Assembly (NCBI GenBank): GCA_015059285.1
Contig: SVAS01000002.1
Span: forward strand, 128,572 to 192,571
Length of the DNA: 64,000 bases
Source: Bacillota bacterium
Lineage (GTDB): Bacteria; Bacillota_I; Bacilli_A; RF39; UBA660
Reading direction: 5' to 3'
The notes beneath the pieces are model-generated. The model saw only the letters and a program-made list of their open reading frames with translations. It did no database searches and was not told the origin of the DNA. Shown here in pieces: positions 1-7,708 of this stretch. The position numbers and the translations under genes are program-made. Each line of letters starts with the position of its first letter. The stretch's first letter is position 1.

Positions 1-1
1 T

Positions 2-193
2 CCAAATTACGTTGAAACAAAAGTAACTTGTGCATGTGGTAATACTTTTACTGTTAGATCTAATAAAGAACAGTTACATGTAGAAGTTTGTGACAAATGT
101 CATCCTTTCTATACAGGAACTCAAGGTAAAGCAACTAAAGCAGGTCGTGTAGAAAAATTCAACCGTAAATATGGTTTAACAACAGAAAAATAG
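2..193 (+). CDS. rpmE: 50S ribosomal protein L31 (5' end outside window)
   Basis: This is the 3' part of the L31 gene; the reading frame is open from base 2 to a TAG stop. The visible 63 residues begin [16 protein letters not shown] and contain the CxC...CxxC zinc-ribbon set (CAC, then CDKC), so it is the zinc-binding form of L31. The ending, [13 protein letters not shown], is typical of the family. L31 sits at the base of the central protuberance of the large ribosomal subunit. Only the start codon and first few residues are missing. A strong hairpin terminator follows at once, so the next gene is transcribed separately. Confidence 0.95.
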   Translation, partial: PNYVETKVTCACGNTFTVRSNKEQLHVEVCDKCHPFYTGTQGKATKAGRVEKFNRKYGLTTEK

Positions 194-204
194 CATTAAA
201 ACGT

Positions 205-235
205 AAACAGAACTTAAGTTCTGTTTTTATTTTTG
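205..235 (+). terminator. Rho-independent terminator after rpmE
   Basis: AAACAGAACTT (205-215) is followed directly by its exact complement AAGTTCTGTTT (216-226) and then a T-rich tract. Confidence 0.85.
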
Positions 236-246
236 CTTAATTGTAG

Positions 247-252
247 TATAAT
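247..252 (+). promoter_or_regulatory. -10 box (TATAAT) of the alr-rpiB operon
   Basis: A perfect TATAAT lies 15 bases before the alr start, downstream of the rpmE terminator. I see no good -35 box at 16-18 bases, so the promoter is inferred from the -10 and its position only. Confidence 0.4.
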
Positions 253-267
253 TATAGTGGTGATAAT

Positions 268-1407
268 ATGTATAGAAATACATATGTAGAAGTAAATATT
301 GATAATTTAAAATACAATGTTAATAAATTAATAAAAGAATATAGTGATTATAAATATTATTTTGGTGTAGTTAAAGCTAATTGTTATGGTCATAGTGATA
401 AAATAGTAAAATATTTGGTTGAAAGTGGTATTAACTATTTAGCTGTTTCTTCTTTAGAAGAAGCTTTAAGAATTAGAAAAATGAAAATTAAAACACCAAT
501 TCTTTGTTTAGAACCAATATCACTAGAACATATAGAAGAATGTGTTAAAGAAAGTATTACTATAACTATTCATGATTTTAGTTATTTTGAAAATTTAATA
601 AAAAAGCAATATTTAAATAAATTAAAAGTACATATTAAAATAGATAGTGGTATGGGAAGATTAGGTTTTAAAAACTCTAATGAAGTTTACGAAATAGTTG
701 AAAAAATCAGAAAAAGGGATGATATTTGTTTAGAAGGAATATATACGCATTTTGCGGATAATAAAAAAATTGATAAACAAATAAATAAATTTTTAGAAGT
801 AACTTCATTAATAAACTTAAAAGAAATACCCATTGTTCACTTAGGTAAAAGTGGTACTTTGTTAAACTTTAAAAAAATACCTTTCGCAAATGGAATTAGA
901 TTTGGATTAATTATGTATGGGTATAATCCAAATAACGAATATAAACATACAATAATTTCTAAATTATTAAAAAAAGACTTTAATAAACCTTTTGAATATA
1001 AAAGTGCATTTAAACTTTATAGCGAAATAGTGCAAATAAAAAAACTTAAAAAAGGTGAAAAAGTAGGATATAATGGTAATTATAAGGCTAAAGAAGATAT
1101 TGTTATAGGAATAGTCCCAATTGGTTATTCAGATGGATATATGCGTACTAATAAAAATAGTTATGTAGTTATTAATAATAAAAGATATCAAGTAATTGGC
1201 GATGTTAGTATGGGAATGATTGCTGTTAAATTAGATAATGGCGTTAAAATTTATGATAAAGTAACTTTGATAGGAGAAAGAATTTCAATTTTTGAAGTCG
1301 CATATCATAATCATACAATTATTTATGAGATAATGTGTTTAATAAATAACAATGTTCCAAGAATATTAGTTGAAAAAGGTAAAATAGTAGATATAGTAGA
1401 AGGGTGA
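268..1407 (+). CDS. alr: Alanine racemase
   Basis: PLP-dependent racemase that makes D-alanine for peptidoglycan, acting in the cytoplasm. The PLP lysine motif VVKANCYGH places the Schiff-base Lys at residue 36; IDSGMGRLGF lies in the TIM barrel; the second catalytic residue, a Tyr in KVGYNGNY, is near residue 268 in the C-terminal beta domain. IVPIGYSDGY and GDVSMGM are also typical Alr motifs. The length of 379 residues is normal. The start is preceded by GGTGATAAT, the ribosome-binding pattern used by many genes in this window. rpiB follows after four bases, so the two are probably one operon. Confidence 0.95.
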   Translation: MYRNTYVEVNIDNLKYNVNKLIKEYSDYKYYFGVVKANCYGHSDKIVKYLVESGINYLAVSSLEEALRIRKMKIKTPILCLEPISLEHIEECVKESITITIHDFSYFENLIKKQYLNKLKVHIKIDSGMGRLGFKNSNEVYEIVEKIRKRDDICLEGIYTHFADNKKIDKQINKFLEVTSLINLKEIPIVHLGKSGTLLNFKKIPFANGIRFGLIMYGYNPNNEYKHTIISKLLKKDFNKPFEYKSAFKLYSEIVQIKKLKKGEKVGYNGNYKAKEDIVIGIVPIGYSDGYMRTNKNSYVVINNKRYQVIGDVSMGMIAVKLDNGVKIYDKVTLIGERISIFEVAYHNHTIIYEIMCLINNNVPRILVEKGKIVDIVEG

Positions 1408-1411
1408 TATT

Positions 1412-1846
1412 ATGAAAATAGGAATAGCCGCAGATCATCATGGCATAAAAGTAAAAGAAAACATAAAAAAATATTTAGAAAAAAAAGGTTATGAAGTAAT
1501 TGATTATGGAACCAATACTAGTGATAGCGTTGATTACCCTGAATATGCTTTTAAAGTGGCTAAATTATTAAAAAAAGAAGAAATAGAATTAGGAATATTA
1601 ATTTGTGGTACAGGAATAGGTATGTCTATTGCTGCTAATAAAATTAAAGGGGTTAGATGTGCATTAGTTCATAATTATAAAGAAGCAAAACTCGCAAAAG
1701 AACATAATCACGCTAATTGTTTAGCTATAAGTGCAAGTTTAAGTATGTTTAAAATAAAAGATATTTTAGATACTTTTATAAAAACTAAATTTTCTAAATT
1801 AGAAAGACATCAACGTAGAGTTGATATGTTAAATAATAATAAATGA
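1412..1846 (+). CDS. rpiB: Ribose-5-phosphate isomerase B (RpiB/LacAB family)
   Basis: Interconverts ribose-5-phosphate and ribulose-5-phosphate in the pentose phosphate pathway. The 144-residue protein opens with the phosphate-binding KIGIAADHHG and carries the catalytic-cysteine motif ICGTGIGMSIAANK near residue 65, followed by GVRCALVHN and HNHANCLAIS, all diagnostic of RpiB. It could act on a related aldose phosphate (the LacAB branch), but a single gene without lac neighbours favours RpiB. The ribosome-binding site GGGTGATATT overlaps the alr stop. The stop codon overlaps the next start (ATGA). Confidence 0.92.
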   Translation: MKIGIAADHHGIKVKENIKKYLEKKGYEVIDYGTNTSDSVDYPEYAFKVAKLLKKEEIELGILICGTGIGMSIAANKIKGVRCALVHNYKEAKLAKEHNHANCLAISASLSMFKIKDILDTFIKTKFSKLERHQRRVDMLNNNK

Positions 1847-2040
1847 GTTTGAAATCTATTTTATACTTGTTTTCTGTACCTGTAGTTTTATTCGCACTAG
1901 ATAGTATAAATATAAATTCTATATTTAAAAAAAATAAAATATTACAAGCAAGATTATTTTATTTAATTATTACGCTAGGGCTTTCTTATTTATTAGTTAA
2001 TTTTTTCTATGACTTTTTCTTAAATACAAGAATTATTTAA
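1843..2040 (+). CDS. DUF1146 (YwzB-like) small membrane protein
   Basis: A 65-residue protein with two hydrophobic segments separated by a basic linker. The linker and second segment (SIFKKNKILQARLFYLI, then GLSYLLVNFFYDF) match the DUF1146 pattern of Firmicutes. In B. subtilis the family member ywzB lies near spoIID and murAA, so its place just before spoIID supports the assignment. Its function is not established. It overlaps rpiB by four bases and a terminator follows directly. Confidence 0.75.
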   Translation: MSLKSILYLFSVPVVLFALDSININSIFKKNKILQARLFYLIITLGLSYLLVNFFYDFFLNTRII

Positions 2041-2065
2041 AACCAAGAAAATTCTTGGTTTTTTT
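2041..2065 (+). terminator. Terminator after the alr-rpiB-DUF1146 operon
   Basis: AACCAAGAA (2041-2049) pairs with TTCTTGGTT (2052-2060) and is followed by seven T. Confidence 0.85.
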
Positions 2066-2144
2066 GACAGTATTTTTAAGTATTAATAATTATAATAATT
2101 AAGAATGTGAATAATATTAATAAGAAGGTGATATTATCAAAAAA

Positions 2145-3047
2145 ATGTTTTTTGTAACTTTTATAATAATTATTATTCCTTGTTTAATTGTTAATATTTT
2201 TATAAGAGATGATGAAATTAAATTTATATATCATAAAAATATGCTTATTAGAGTAAAAAGAAGTAATGGTAATATAGATGAAGTTCCATTTGAACAATAT
2301 ATAGTAGGAGTATTAGCTGGTGAAATGCCTATTGATTTTGATATTGAAGCATTAAAAGCACAAGCAGTCGCATCCCGTAGTTATGTTATGAAACAAATGG
2401 CATATAATAAAAATAATGATTACGATGTAGTAGATACTTTAGAAAATCAAGTTTATTTAGATAATTCTTATTTAAAAGAAGCTTGGAAAGAAACGTATAT
2501 AGAAAATATAAATAAATTAAAAACAGCAGTTTTAGAAACAGAAGGAGAATATTTAGAATATAATGGTGATGTTGTAGAAGCTTTTTTCTTTTCAACTTCA
2601 TCTGGAAAAACAGAAAATAGTGAAGATGTTTTTGATAAAAAGATTGCTTATTTAAGAAGTGTTAATTCTAATTGGGATGAAGCGGTATCTCCTGTTTATA
2701 ATACTAGAAATTATTATACTTTAACAGATTTTTGTAATAAATTAAGTATTATGTGTTCTAATAAAATAAAGTTAAATGTATTAAAGACAACTAGTACTGG
2801 TAGTGTTAAACAAATAAAGATAAATGATAAAACTTTTTCTGGAGAACAAGTAAGAAGTTTACTTAATTTACGTTCTACTTTTTTTAGTATTTCTCAAAAT
2901 GGTTCAAATATAACTATTAGTACTAAAGGTTATGGACATGGTGTTGGAATGAGTCAATATGGTGCTTTAGGAATGGCTTTAAATGGATATAAATATGATG
3001 AAATATTAAAACATTATTATCAAGATGTAGAAATTAAAAAAATTTAA
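2145..3047 (+). CDS. spoIID: SpoIID: stage II sporulation peptidoglycan lytic transglycosylase
   Basis: SpoIID cuts glycan strands during engulfment of the forespore, working in the space between mother cell and forespore. An N-terminal membrane anchor is followed by the SpoIID domain with VPFEQYIVGVLAGEMP, the ALKAQAVASRSY motif containing the catalytic-type Glu/Gln region, STSSGKTE, and the C-terminal GYGHGVGMSQYGALGMA. At about 300 residues it is slightly short but complete. The start is uncertain. The first ATG (2145) is 14 bases from the ribosome site AAGGTG, whereas an in-frame ATC at 2136 sits exactly where rpiB has its ATG in the identical context GGTGATATT. It opens the run spoIID-spoIIQ-spoIIID-mbl. 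Confidence 0.92.
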   Translation: MFFVTFIIIIIPCLIVNIFIRDDEIKFIYHKNMLIRVKRSNGNIDEVPFEQYIVGVLAGEMPIDFDIEALKAQAVASRSYVMKQMAYNKNNDYDVVDTLENQVYLDNSYLKEAWKETYIENINKLKTAVLETEGEYLEYNGDVVEAFFFSTSSGKTENSEDVFDKKIAYLRSVNSNWDEAVSPVYNTRNYYTLTDFCNKLSIMCSNKIKLNVLKTTSTGSVKQIKINDKTFSGEQVRSLLNLRSTFFSISQNGSNITISTKGYGHGVGMSQYGALGMALNGYKYDEILKHYYQDVEIKKI

Positions 3048-3100
3048 AAAACAAGTATATTTTTTCTTTTTTTGCTAACAACTAAAATAGAGGTGAGAAA

Positions 3101-3733
3101 ATGAAAAAATATAGATTAAAAAAACCAATGGTAATTGGTATTTATGGTTTAGCGCTTGTTGCATTTTTAGGTACGATGTTTGTGGTTGAAAAGTCTTTTT
3201 TTGAAAGTGAGTTAGAGGAACCAGATTACGATTATGTATCTCAAACTATTTTTGATAAAGATGTTCCAGTAGTAAACACTACTCCAACAATTATAAGACC
3301 TTATACAGATACTGAAGTAAAAATTGTTAAAGATTTTTATGACTATCAAGCCGATGAAGAAAAACAAAAAAATTCAATTATTTATTATGAATCTACTTAT
3401 TTACAAAATAGTGGAGTTTCATATGGTGGTAAAGAAGAAGGTTTTGAAGTAGTTTCAATTTTAGATGGTACTGTTATTGATGTGAAAGAAGATAATACTT
3501 TAGGTAAAATCGTAGAAGTAAGACATGCTAATGACGTTGTTAGTGTTTATCAAAGTTTAAGCGAAGTAAATGTAAAAAAAGATGATGAAATAAAACAAGG
3601 AACTGTAATTGGCAAAAGTGGAACTTCTAATATTTCTAAAGATTTAAATAATCATTTACATTTTGAACTTATCATTAAAGGACAAATTGTTAACCCAGAA
3701 AATTACTATGATAAAAAAGTAGATGAGTTGTAA
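3101..3733 (+). CDS. spoIIQ: SpoIIQ-like M23/LytM domain protein
   Basis: SpoIIQ is made in the forespore, binds SpoIIIAH across the septum and holds the engulfing membrane. This 210-residue protein has one N-terminal membrane segment (about residues 11-29) and a C-terminal LytM fold with GTVIGKSG and the last zinc-site motif HLHFEL. The first zinc histidine of active M23 enzymes is not present: the equivalent stretch reads GVSYGGKEE with Ser. The same kind of loss is known in B. subtilis SpoIIQ, so a structural rather than enzymatic role is likely. Its place between spoIID and spoIIID is the Bacillus arrangement and is the main reason for naming it. Confidence 0.85.
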   Translation: MKKYRLKKPMVIGIYGLALVAFLGTMFVVEKSFFESELEEPDYDYVSQTIFDKDVPVVNTTPTIIRPYTDTEVKIVKDFYDYQADEEKQKNSIIYYESTYLQNSGVSYGGKEEGFEVVSILDGTVIDVKEDNTLGKIVEVRHANDVVSVYQSLSEVNVKKDDEIKQGTVIGKSGTSNISKDLNNHLHFELIIKGQIVNPENYYDKKVDEL

Positions 3734-3798
3734 AAACAAGTCACTTTTTTTAGGTATAAACTAATATTAAATTTATATAATTTATTAAGGGGTGTTAT

Positions 3799-4053
3799 AT
3801 GAATTCTAATATAGTTAAAAGGGTTTTAGAAGAGGCTAACTATATAATAAAAACAGAAAAAACGATTAGAGAATTAGCATCTATTTTTAATGTATCAAAA
3901 AGTACTGTTCATAAAGATTTGCATGAACGACTTTTAGAAATAGATAAAAATAAATATATAGAGGTTGATAATATATTAAAATATCATATAGATATTAGAC
4001 ATATAAGAGGTGGAGAATCTACTAAAAATAAATATTTAAGGCATAATAATTAA
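3799..4053 (+). CDS. spoIIID: SpoIIID: mother-cell sporulation transcription regulator
   Basis: Small HTH DNA-binding protein that adjusts the SigE and SigK regulons in the mother cell. The 84 residues match the family closely: IRELASIFNVSKSTVHKDL is the recognition helix-turn-helix, and the basic C-terminal part includes YHIDIRHIRGGESTKNKY. Length and domain are complete. It has its own ribosome site (AAGGGGTG) and precedes the MreB-family gene by 19 bases, as spoIIID precedes mbl in B. subtilis. SpoIIID is only useful in a spore former, so this gene is a strong sign that the lineage sporulates or did so recently. Confidence 0.93.
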   Translation: MNSNIVKRVLEEANYIIKTEKTIRELASIFNVSKSTVHKDLHERLLEIDKNKYIEVDNILKYHIDIRHIRGGESTKNKYLRHNN

Positions 4054-4072
4054 TATGAAATGAGGTGAAGTA

Positions 4073-5062
4073 ATGTTTGCAAAAGATATAGGAATAGATT
4101 TGGGGACAGCTAATGTTTTAATATATGTTAAAGGACAAGGAATAATTTTAAATGAACCAAGTGTAGTTGCTATAGATTCAGAAACTAGAAGACCTTTAGC
4201 GGTTGGTACTGAAGCAAGAGAAATGTTAGGGAAAACACCAGGGAAAGTCAAAGCAATAAGACCTTTAAAAGATGGAGTAATTGCTGATTTTGAAATAACA
4301 GAAATCATGTTAGATAGTTTTATTAAAAAGATAAATGGTAAGAATTTGTTTACAAGACCTAGAATTTTAATTTGTTGTCCTTCTAATATTACGCAAGTTG
4401 AAAAAAATGCAATTAAAGAAGCAGCTGAAAGAACTGGAGCAAAAAAAGTATATTTAGAAGAAGAGCCAAAAGTAGCAGCTGTTGGAGCAGGACTTGATAT
4501 TGCTAAACCAAGTGGTAATATGGTTATAGATATTGGTGGTGGTACTACTGATGTAGCAATTTTATCATTGGGTGGCATTGTTACAAGTGCTTCTATTAAA
4601 GTTGCTGGAAATACCTTTGATAGCGACATTATGAAATTTATCAAAGATAAATATAAATTACTTATAGGAGACAGAACAGCAGAAGATATAAAATTAAATA
4701 TTGGTACTGTTTATCCCGATGCTAAAGGCGAAAAAATGGAAGTTAGAGGTAGAGATATGGTTACAGGTCTTCCTCATACAATAACGATTTCTTCTAAAGA
4801 AATAGAAGAAGCATTAAGAGAAAGTGCGTATACTATTGTTAGAACAGTTAAAACAGTATTAGAACAAACCCCACCAGAATTATCTGCTGATATTATTGAT
4901 CAAGGAATAGTATTAACTGGTGGTGGAGCTTTAATGGAAGGTATAGATAAACTTTTAGAAAAAGAACTAAAAGTACCAATTTATATTGCAGAAAGTCCCC
5001 TTACTTGTGTAGCTGAAGGAACAGGCATAATGTTAGATAATATTAATTTGATAGATAATTAA
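4073..5062 (+). CDS. mbl: MreB-family actin homologue (Mbl by context)
   Basis: Bacterial actin that forms membrane-associated filaments guiding elongation of the cell wall. The actin-fold nucleotide motifs are all present: IGIDLGTANVLIY (phosphate 1), VIDIGGGTTDVAIL (phosphate 2) and VLTGGGALMEGI (adenosine). NEPSVVAID and LEEEPKVAAVGAG are family hallmarks. The 329-residue length is normal. Sequence alone does not separate MreB, Mbl and MreBH; position directly after spoIIID favours Mbl. No mreC or mreD follows. Confidence 0.9.
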   Translation: MFAKDIGIDLGTANVLIYVKGQGIILNEPSVVAIDSETRRPLAVGTEAREMLGKTPGKVKAIRPLKDGVIADFEITEIMLDSFIKKINGKNLFTRPRILICCPSNITQVEKNAIKEAAERTGAKKVYLEEEPKVAAVGAGLDIAKPSGNMVIDIGGGTTDVAILSLGGIVTSASIKVAGNTFDSDIMKFIKDKYKLLIGDRTAEDIKLNIGTVYPDAKGEKMEVRGRDMVTGLPHTITISSKEIEEALRESAYTIVRTVKTVLEQTPPELSADIIDQGIVLTGGGALMEGIDKLLEKELKVPIYIAESPLTCVAEGTGIMLDNINLIDN

Positions 5063-5075
5063 TTGTTAAAATAAT

Positions 5076-5105
5076 ACTAGTAATAAACAAATTACTAGTT
5101 TTTTT
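5076..5105 (+). terminator. Terminator after mbl
   Basis: ACTAGTAAT (5076-5084) pairs with ATTACTAGT (5091-5099) and is followed by a run of seven T. Confidence 0.85.
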
Positions 5106-5181
5106 ATGTCAAAAGATATTATTGACTTATATTACGATAAATAATAAAATTATAAAAGATATTTATATTGGTGGTGATAAT

Positions 5182-6420
5182 ATGAGTAATATAGTAACTA
5201 TTGAAAGATTGGATCATCAAGGCAGAGGTATAGGTAAACTTAATGATAAACTAATATTTGTTGAAAATGCTTTGATAGGTGAAATTGTAGATGTTCAAAT
5301 AGTTTTAGAAAAAAAGAAATTTTATGAAGGAACAGTTATTTCTTTTATCAAAAAATCAGATAATAGAATAGAAAGTAAATGTCCTTTCTTTAATGAATGT
5401 GGTGGTTGTGATTTATTACATATGTCTTATAAAAAGCAATTAGAATTTAAACAAAATAAAGTTTTAGAAATATTAACCAAATATAGTAAGATTGAAAATA
5501 TAGAAAACAAAATAAAAGATATTATTTCTAGTGATAATATCTTTGGATACCGAAATAAAGTTACTTTTCAAGTAAAAGATAAAATAGGTTTTTATAAAAG
5601 AAAAAGTTATGATTTAATTCCAATTAATAATTGTTTATTAATTACTGATACAATGAATAATATTTTAAAAAAAATACGCGACAATTTTGATTTGAGTAAT
5701 TTTGAAAAAGTAATTATTAAAGATATGAATGAATGTCAATTGATGTTGACTATCTATTTACGAAATGAAGTAGAATGTAATAAAATTATTGAAAATTTTA
5801 AAGATGATGTTAAAAGTTTGGTAATTTATGTAGAAAATAAGCTATATAAAATAATAAAAGAAAGTAATATAATTGCAAAACTAGGTGATTTTAGTTTTTT
5901 AGTGTCTTCTGAAGCATTTTTTCAAGTTAATTTAGAACAAACTGTAAAGTTATATAATAAAGTTTTAGAATATAGCTGCTTAAATCAAGACGATTTAGTT
6001 TTAGATTTATATTGTGGTACTGGAACAATTGGTATTTATTTAAGTAAGTTTTGTAAAAAAGTTTTAGGTGTAGAAATTAATTCTGAGGCCATAAAAAATG
6101 CGAACGAAAATAAAAAAATAAATAATATTGATAATATAGAATTTATGGTAGGAGATACAAAAGAGATTATTAAAAAAGTTAATTTTAAACCAAATGTAAT
6201 TGTTGTTGATCCTCCAAGAAGTGGTTTAAGTAATGATGTTATTTTAGATATTATGAAAATATCTCCAAAGCGTTTAATTTATGTATCTTGTGACCCTATG
6301 ACTTTAGCAAGAGACCTTTCAATATTAAAAGCATCTTATGAGGTAGTAGAAATAACTCCTATTGATATGTTTCCGAATACTAGTCATATTGAAAACGTAG
6401 TTTGTTTAAAATTAAAATAA
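5182..6420 (+). CDS. 23S rRNA (uracil-5)-methyltransferase, RumA/RlmD-RlmCD family
   Basis: SAM-dependent enzyme that methylates uridine C5 in 23S rRNA. The 412-residue protein has an N-terminal TRAM RNA-binding domain (IERLDHQGRGIGKL), the four-cysteine iron-sulphur set seen in CPFFNECGGCDLLHM, and a Rossmann methyltransferase domain with DLYCGTGTIGIYL, VDPPRSGL and the catalytic cysteine loop YVSCDPMTLARDL. The start at 5182 was chosen because GGTGGTGATAAT precedes it; upstream in-frame codons lack a ribosome site. Firmicute RlmCD modifies two uridines, while RlmD modifies one; which applies here cannot be told from sequence. Confidence 0.9.
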   Translation: MSNIVTIERLDHQGRGIGKLNDKLIFVENALIGEIVDVQIVLEKKKFYEGTVISFIKKSDNRIESKCPFFNECGGCDLLHMSYKKQLEFKQNKVLEILTKYSKIENIENKIKDIISSDNIFGYRNKVTFQVKDKIGFYKRKSYDLIPINNCLLITDTMNNILKKIRDNFDLSNFEKVIIKDMNECQLMLTIYLRNEVECNKIIENFKDDVKSLVIYVENKLYKIIKESNIIAKLGDFSFLVSSEAFFQVNLEQTVKLYNKVLEYSCLNQDDLVLDLYCGTGTIGIYLSKFCKKVLGVEINSEAIKNANENKKINNIDNIEFMVGDTKEIIKKVNFKPNVIVVDPPRSGLSNDVILDIMKISPKRLIYVSCDPMTLARDLSILKASYEVVEITPIDMFPNTSHIENVVCLKLK

Positions 6421-6421
6421 A

Positions 6422-6446
6422 AAAATGGTTATTTATTAACCATTTT
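6422..6446. terminator. Bidirectional terminator between convergent genes
   Basis: AAAATGGTTA (6422-6431) pairs with TAACCATTTT (6437-6446). The A-rich and T-rich flanks allow use in both directions. It overlaps the last codons of the deacetylase on the minus strand. Confidence 0.75.
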
Positions 6447-7358
6447 ACTTTCATAGAATAAAGGCAATAAGACATAATTATTGTCTTTTAAATATTTTAT
6501 AGCATCTGGTAAGATAGATAATGTAATATAACTATAGTCATGAAATAATACAACCTCTACTTTATCACCAATTGTGTTTTTAAAATTGTTCATAGCATCA
6601 TAGGTATTAGAAACAGTTGCCCCATCACCATTTAAACTTGTCCAATCTACCCAGCCATAACCATTTTGTTTAAGTTTATTCACAATATCATTTTTTAAAC
6701 CTTTAGCTTGAGCACTTCCACCTGGAAATCTTACTATGTTAGTAGTAAATCCAGTTCTATCTTTTATTAATTGTTCTTGTTTTTTAACATCGTTTATAAA
6801 AGCATCTGAACTATTATAAATTCCATTATGTATATGGTGTGTATAAGTGTGATTAGCTAGAGTATGACCAAGATTATAAATTTTTTTATACATATCACCA
6901 CAATACATGCTTCTATTATCGTAACAATAGTCTTTATCATAACCAATTGTAAAGAAGGTTGCTCTAACATCATTTTCTTCTAATACTTTTAAGAAGGAAT
7001 GTGTTAAATAATAAGGACCATCATCAAATGTTAAATAAGCTATTTTATAATTAACTTCACCACTTAAAACTTTATTTTCAAATTCTTTCAAAGTTTTATA
7101 ATATTCTTGTTTTGCTTCATTAATTTTAGTATCAATATTTTTATATAATGTGATTAATTCGTTAGTATTATTAATTTCATTATTGAGTTTATCTAATTTT
7201 TCTTCATTTTTTTCTAATTTGTTCTTTAATTCATTGCTGTTTTTAATTGCATCATTACTTAACTTTATAAAGTAAACATTCGTAATAATTAAACTTATTA
7301 TAATAGTAGTAAATAAAATAATTATTAAGACATTTTTTGTTTTATTTCGTTTATCCAT
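6429..7358 (-). CDS. Membrane-anchored polysaccharide deacetylase (CE4/NodB)
   Basis: A 309-residue protein with a membrane anchor (about residues 9-31), a coiled-coil stalk (about 35-95) and a CE4 deacetylase domain. The domain has all expected motifs: TFDDGP at 110-115 with catalytic Asp and metal Asp, HTYTHH with the two metal His, RFPGGS with the conserved Arg, DWTSLNGD, and LFHD with the final His. Enzymes of this family remove acetyl groups from peptidoglycan GlcNAc or MurNAc, or from surface glycans; the substrate cannot be read from the sequence. The start overlaps the preceding coiled-coil gene by 34 bases, suggesting translational coupling. Confidence 0.9.
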   Translation of the reverse strand: MDKRNKTKNVLIIILFTTIIISLIITNVYFIKLSNDAIKNSNELKNKLEKNEEKLDKLNNEINNTNELITLYKNIDTKINEAKQEYYKTLKEFENKVLSGEVNYKIAYLTFDDGPYYLTHSFLKVLEENDVRATFFTIGYDKDYCYDNRSMYCGDMYKKIYNLGHTLANHTYTHHIHNGIYNSSDAFINDVKKQEQLIKDRTGFTTNIVRFPGGSAQAKGLKNDIVNKLKQNGYGWVDWTSLNGDGATVSNTYDAMNNFKNTIGDKVEVVLFHDYSYITLSILPDAIKYLKDNNYVLLPLFYESKMVNK

Positions 7359-7600
7359 TTATTCCACATCTCATAAGTATTTATTTTTTCTTTACTACTA
7401 TTTTTTAACTTTTCTAGTTCTTGTTCTTGATTTTTTTTATTTTCATTATTTTTGTCAAAATCTTTTTCTATTTGTTTAATTTCTTTTAATAGATTATTAT
7501 TACTTTCTTTTATTTGTTTGTAATTATTAATGTTATAGCTTAAAAAAATAATTAAAGAAATTAAAGATATACCCAATAAAATAGATACAACTTTCCTCAT
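7325..7600 (-). CDS. Small membrane-anchored coiled-coil protein
   Basis: 91 residues: one hydrophobic segment (about 5-23) followed by a Lys/Glu/Asn-rich coiled coil. No enzyme motif is visible and I do not recognise the family. The anchor-plus-coil layout matches the N-terminal stalk of the deacetylase whose gene it overlaps, so the two proteins may pair through their coils at the cell surface. That partnership is inference. A good promoter lies just upstream on the minus strand, making this a two-gene operon. Confidence 0.65.
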   Translation of the reverse strand: MRKVVSILLGISLISLIIFLSYNINNYKQIKESNNNLLKEIKQIEKDFDKNNENKKNQEQELEKLKNSSKEKINTYEMWNKWINEIKQKMS

Positions 7601-7617
7601 ACATCTCCACCACTTTA

Positions 7618-7645
7618 ATTATAGCAAATAATTAAAATATTTCAA
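7618..7645 (-). promoter_or_regulatory. Promoter of the coiled-coil/deacetylase operon
   Basis: On the minus strand, TTGAAA (complement of 7640-7645), a 16-base spacer and TATAAT (complement of 7618-7623), with TG one base before the -10 (extended -10). Confidence 0.65.
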
Positions 7646-7656
7646 ATAATTATCTA

Positions 7657-7684
7657 TTTACAATCTTAAATTTAATGTTATAAT
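7657..7684 (+). promoter_or_regulatory. Promoter of the DUF5011-SGNH/DUF4358 operon
   Basis: TTTACA (7657-7662), a 16-base spacer and a perfect TATAAT (7679-7684), 24 bases before the chosen start. Confidence 0.65.
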
Positions 7685-7708
7685 TATTTATAGACTATGG
7701 TGATATGT

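Noticed and set aside
4036-4644. Long antisense frame within mbl
   Set aside because: It mirrors the codons of a well-conserved MreB-family gene and has no ribosome site or domain.
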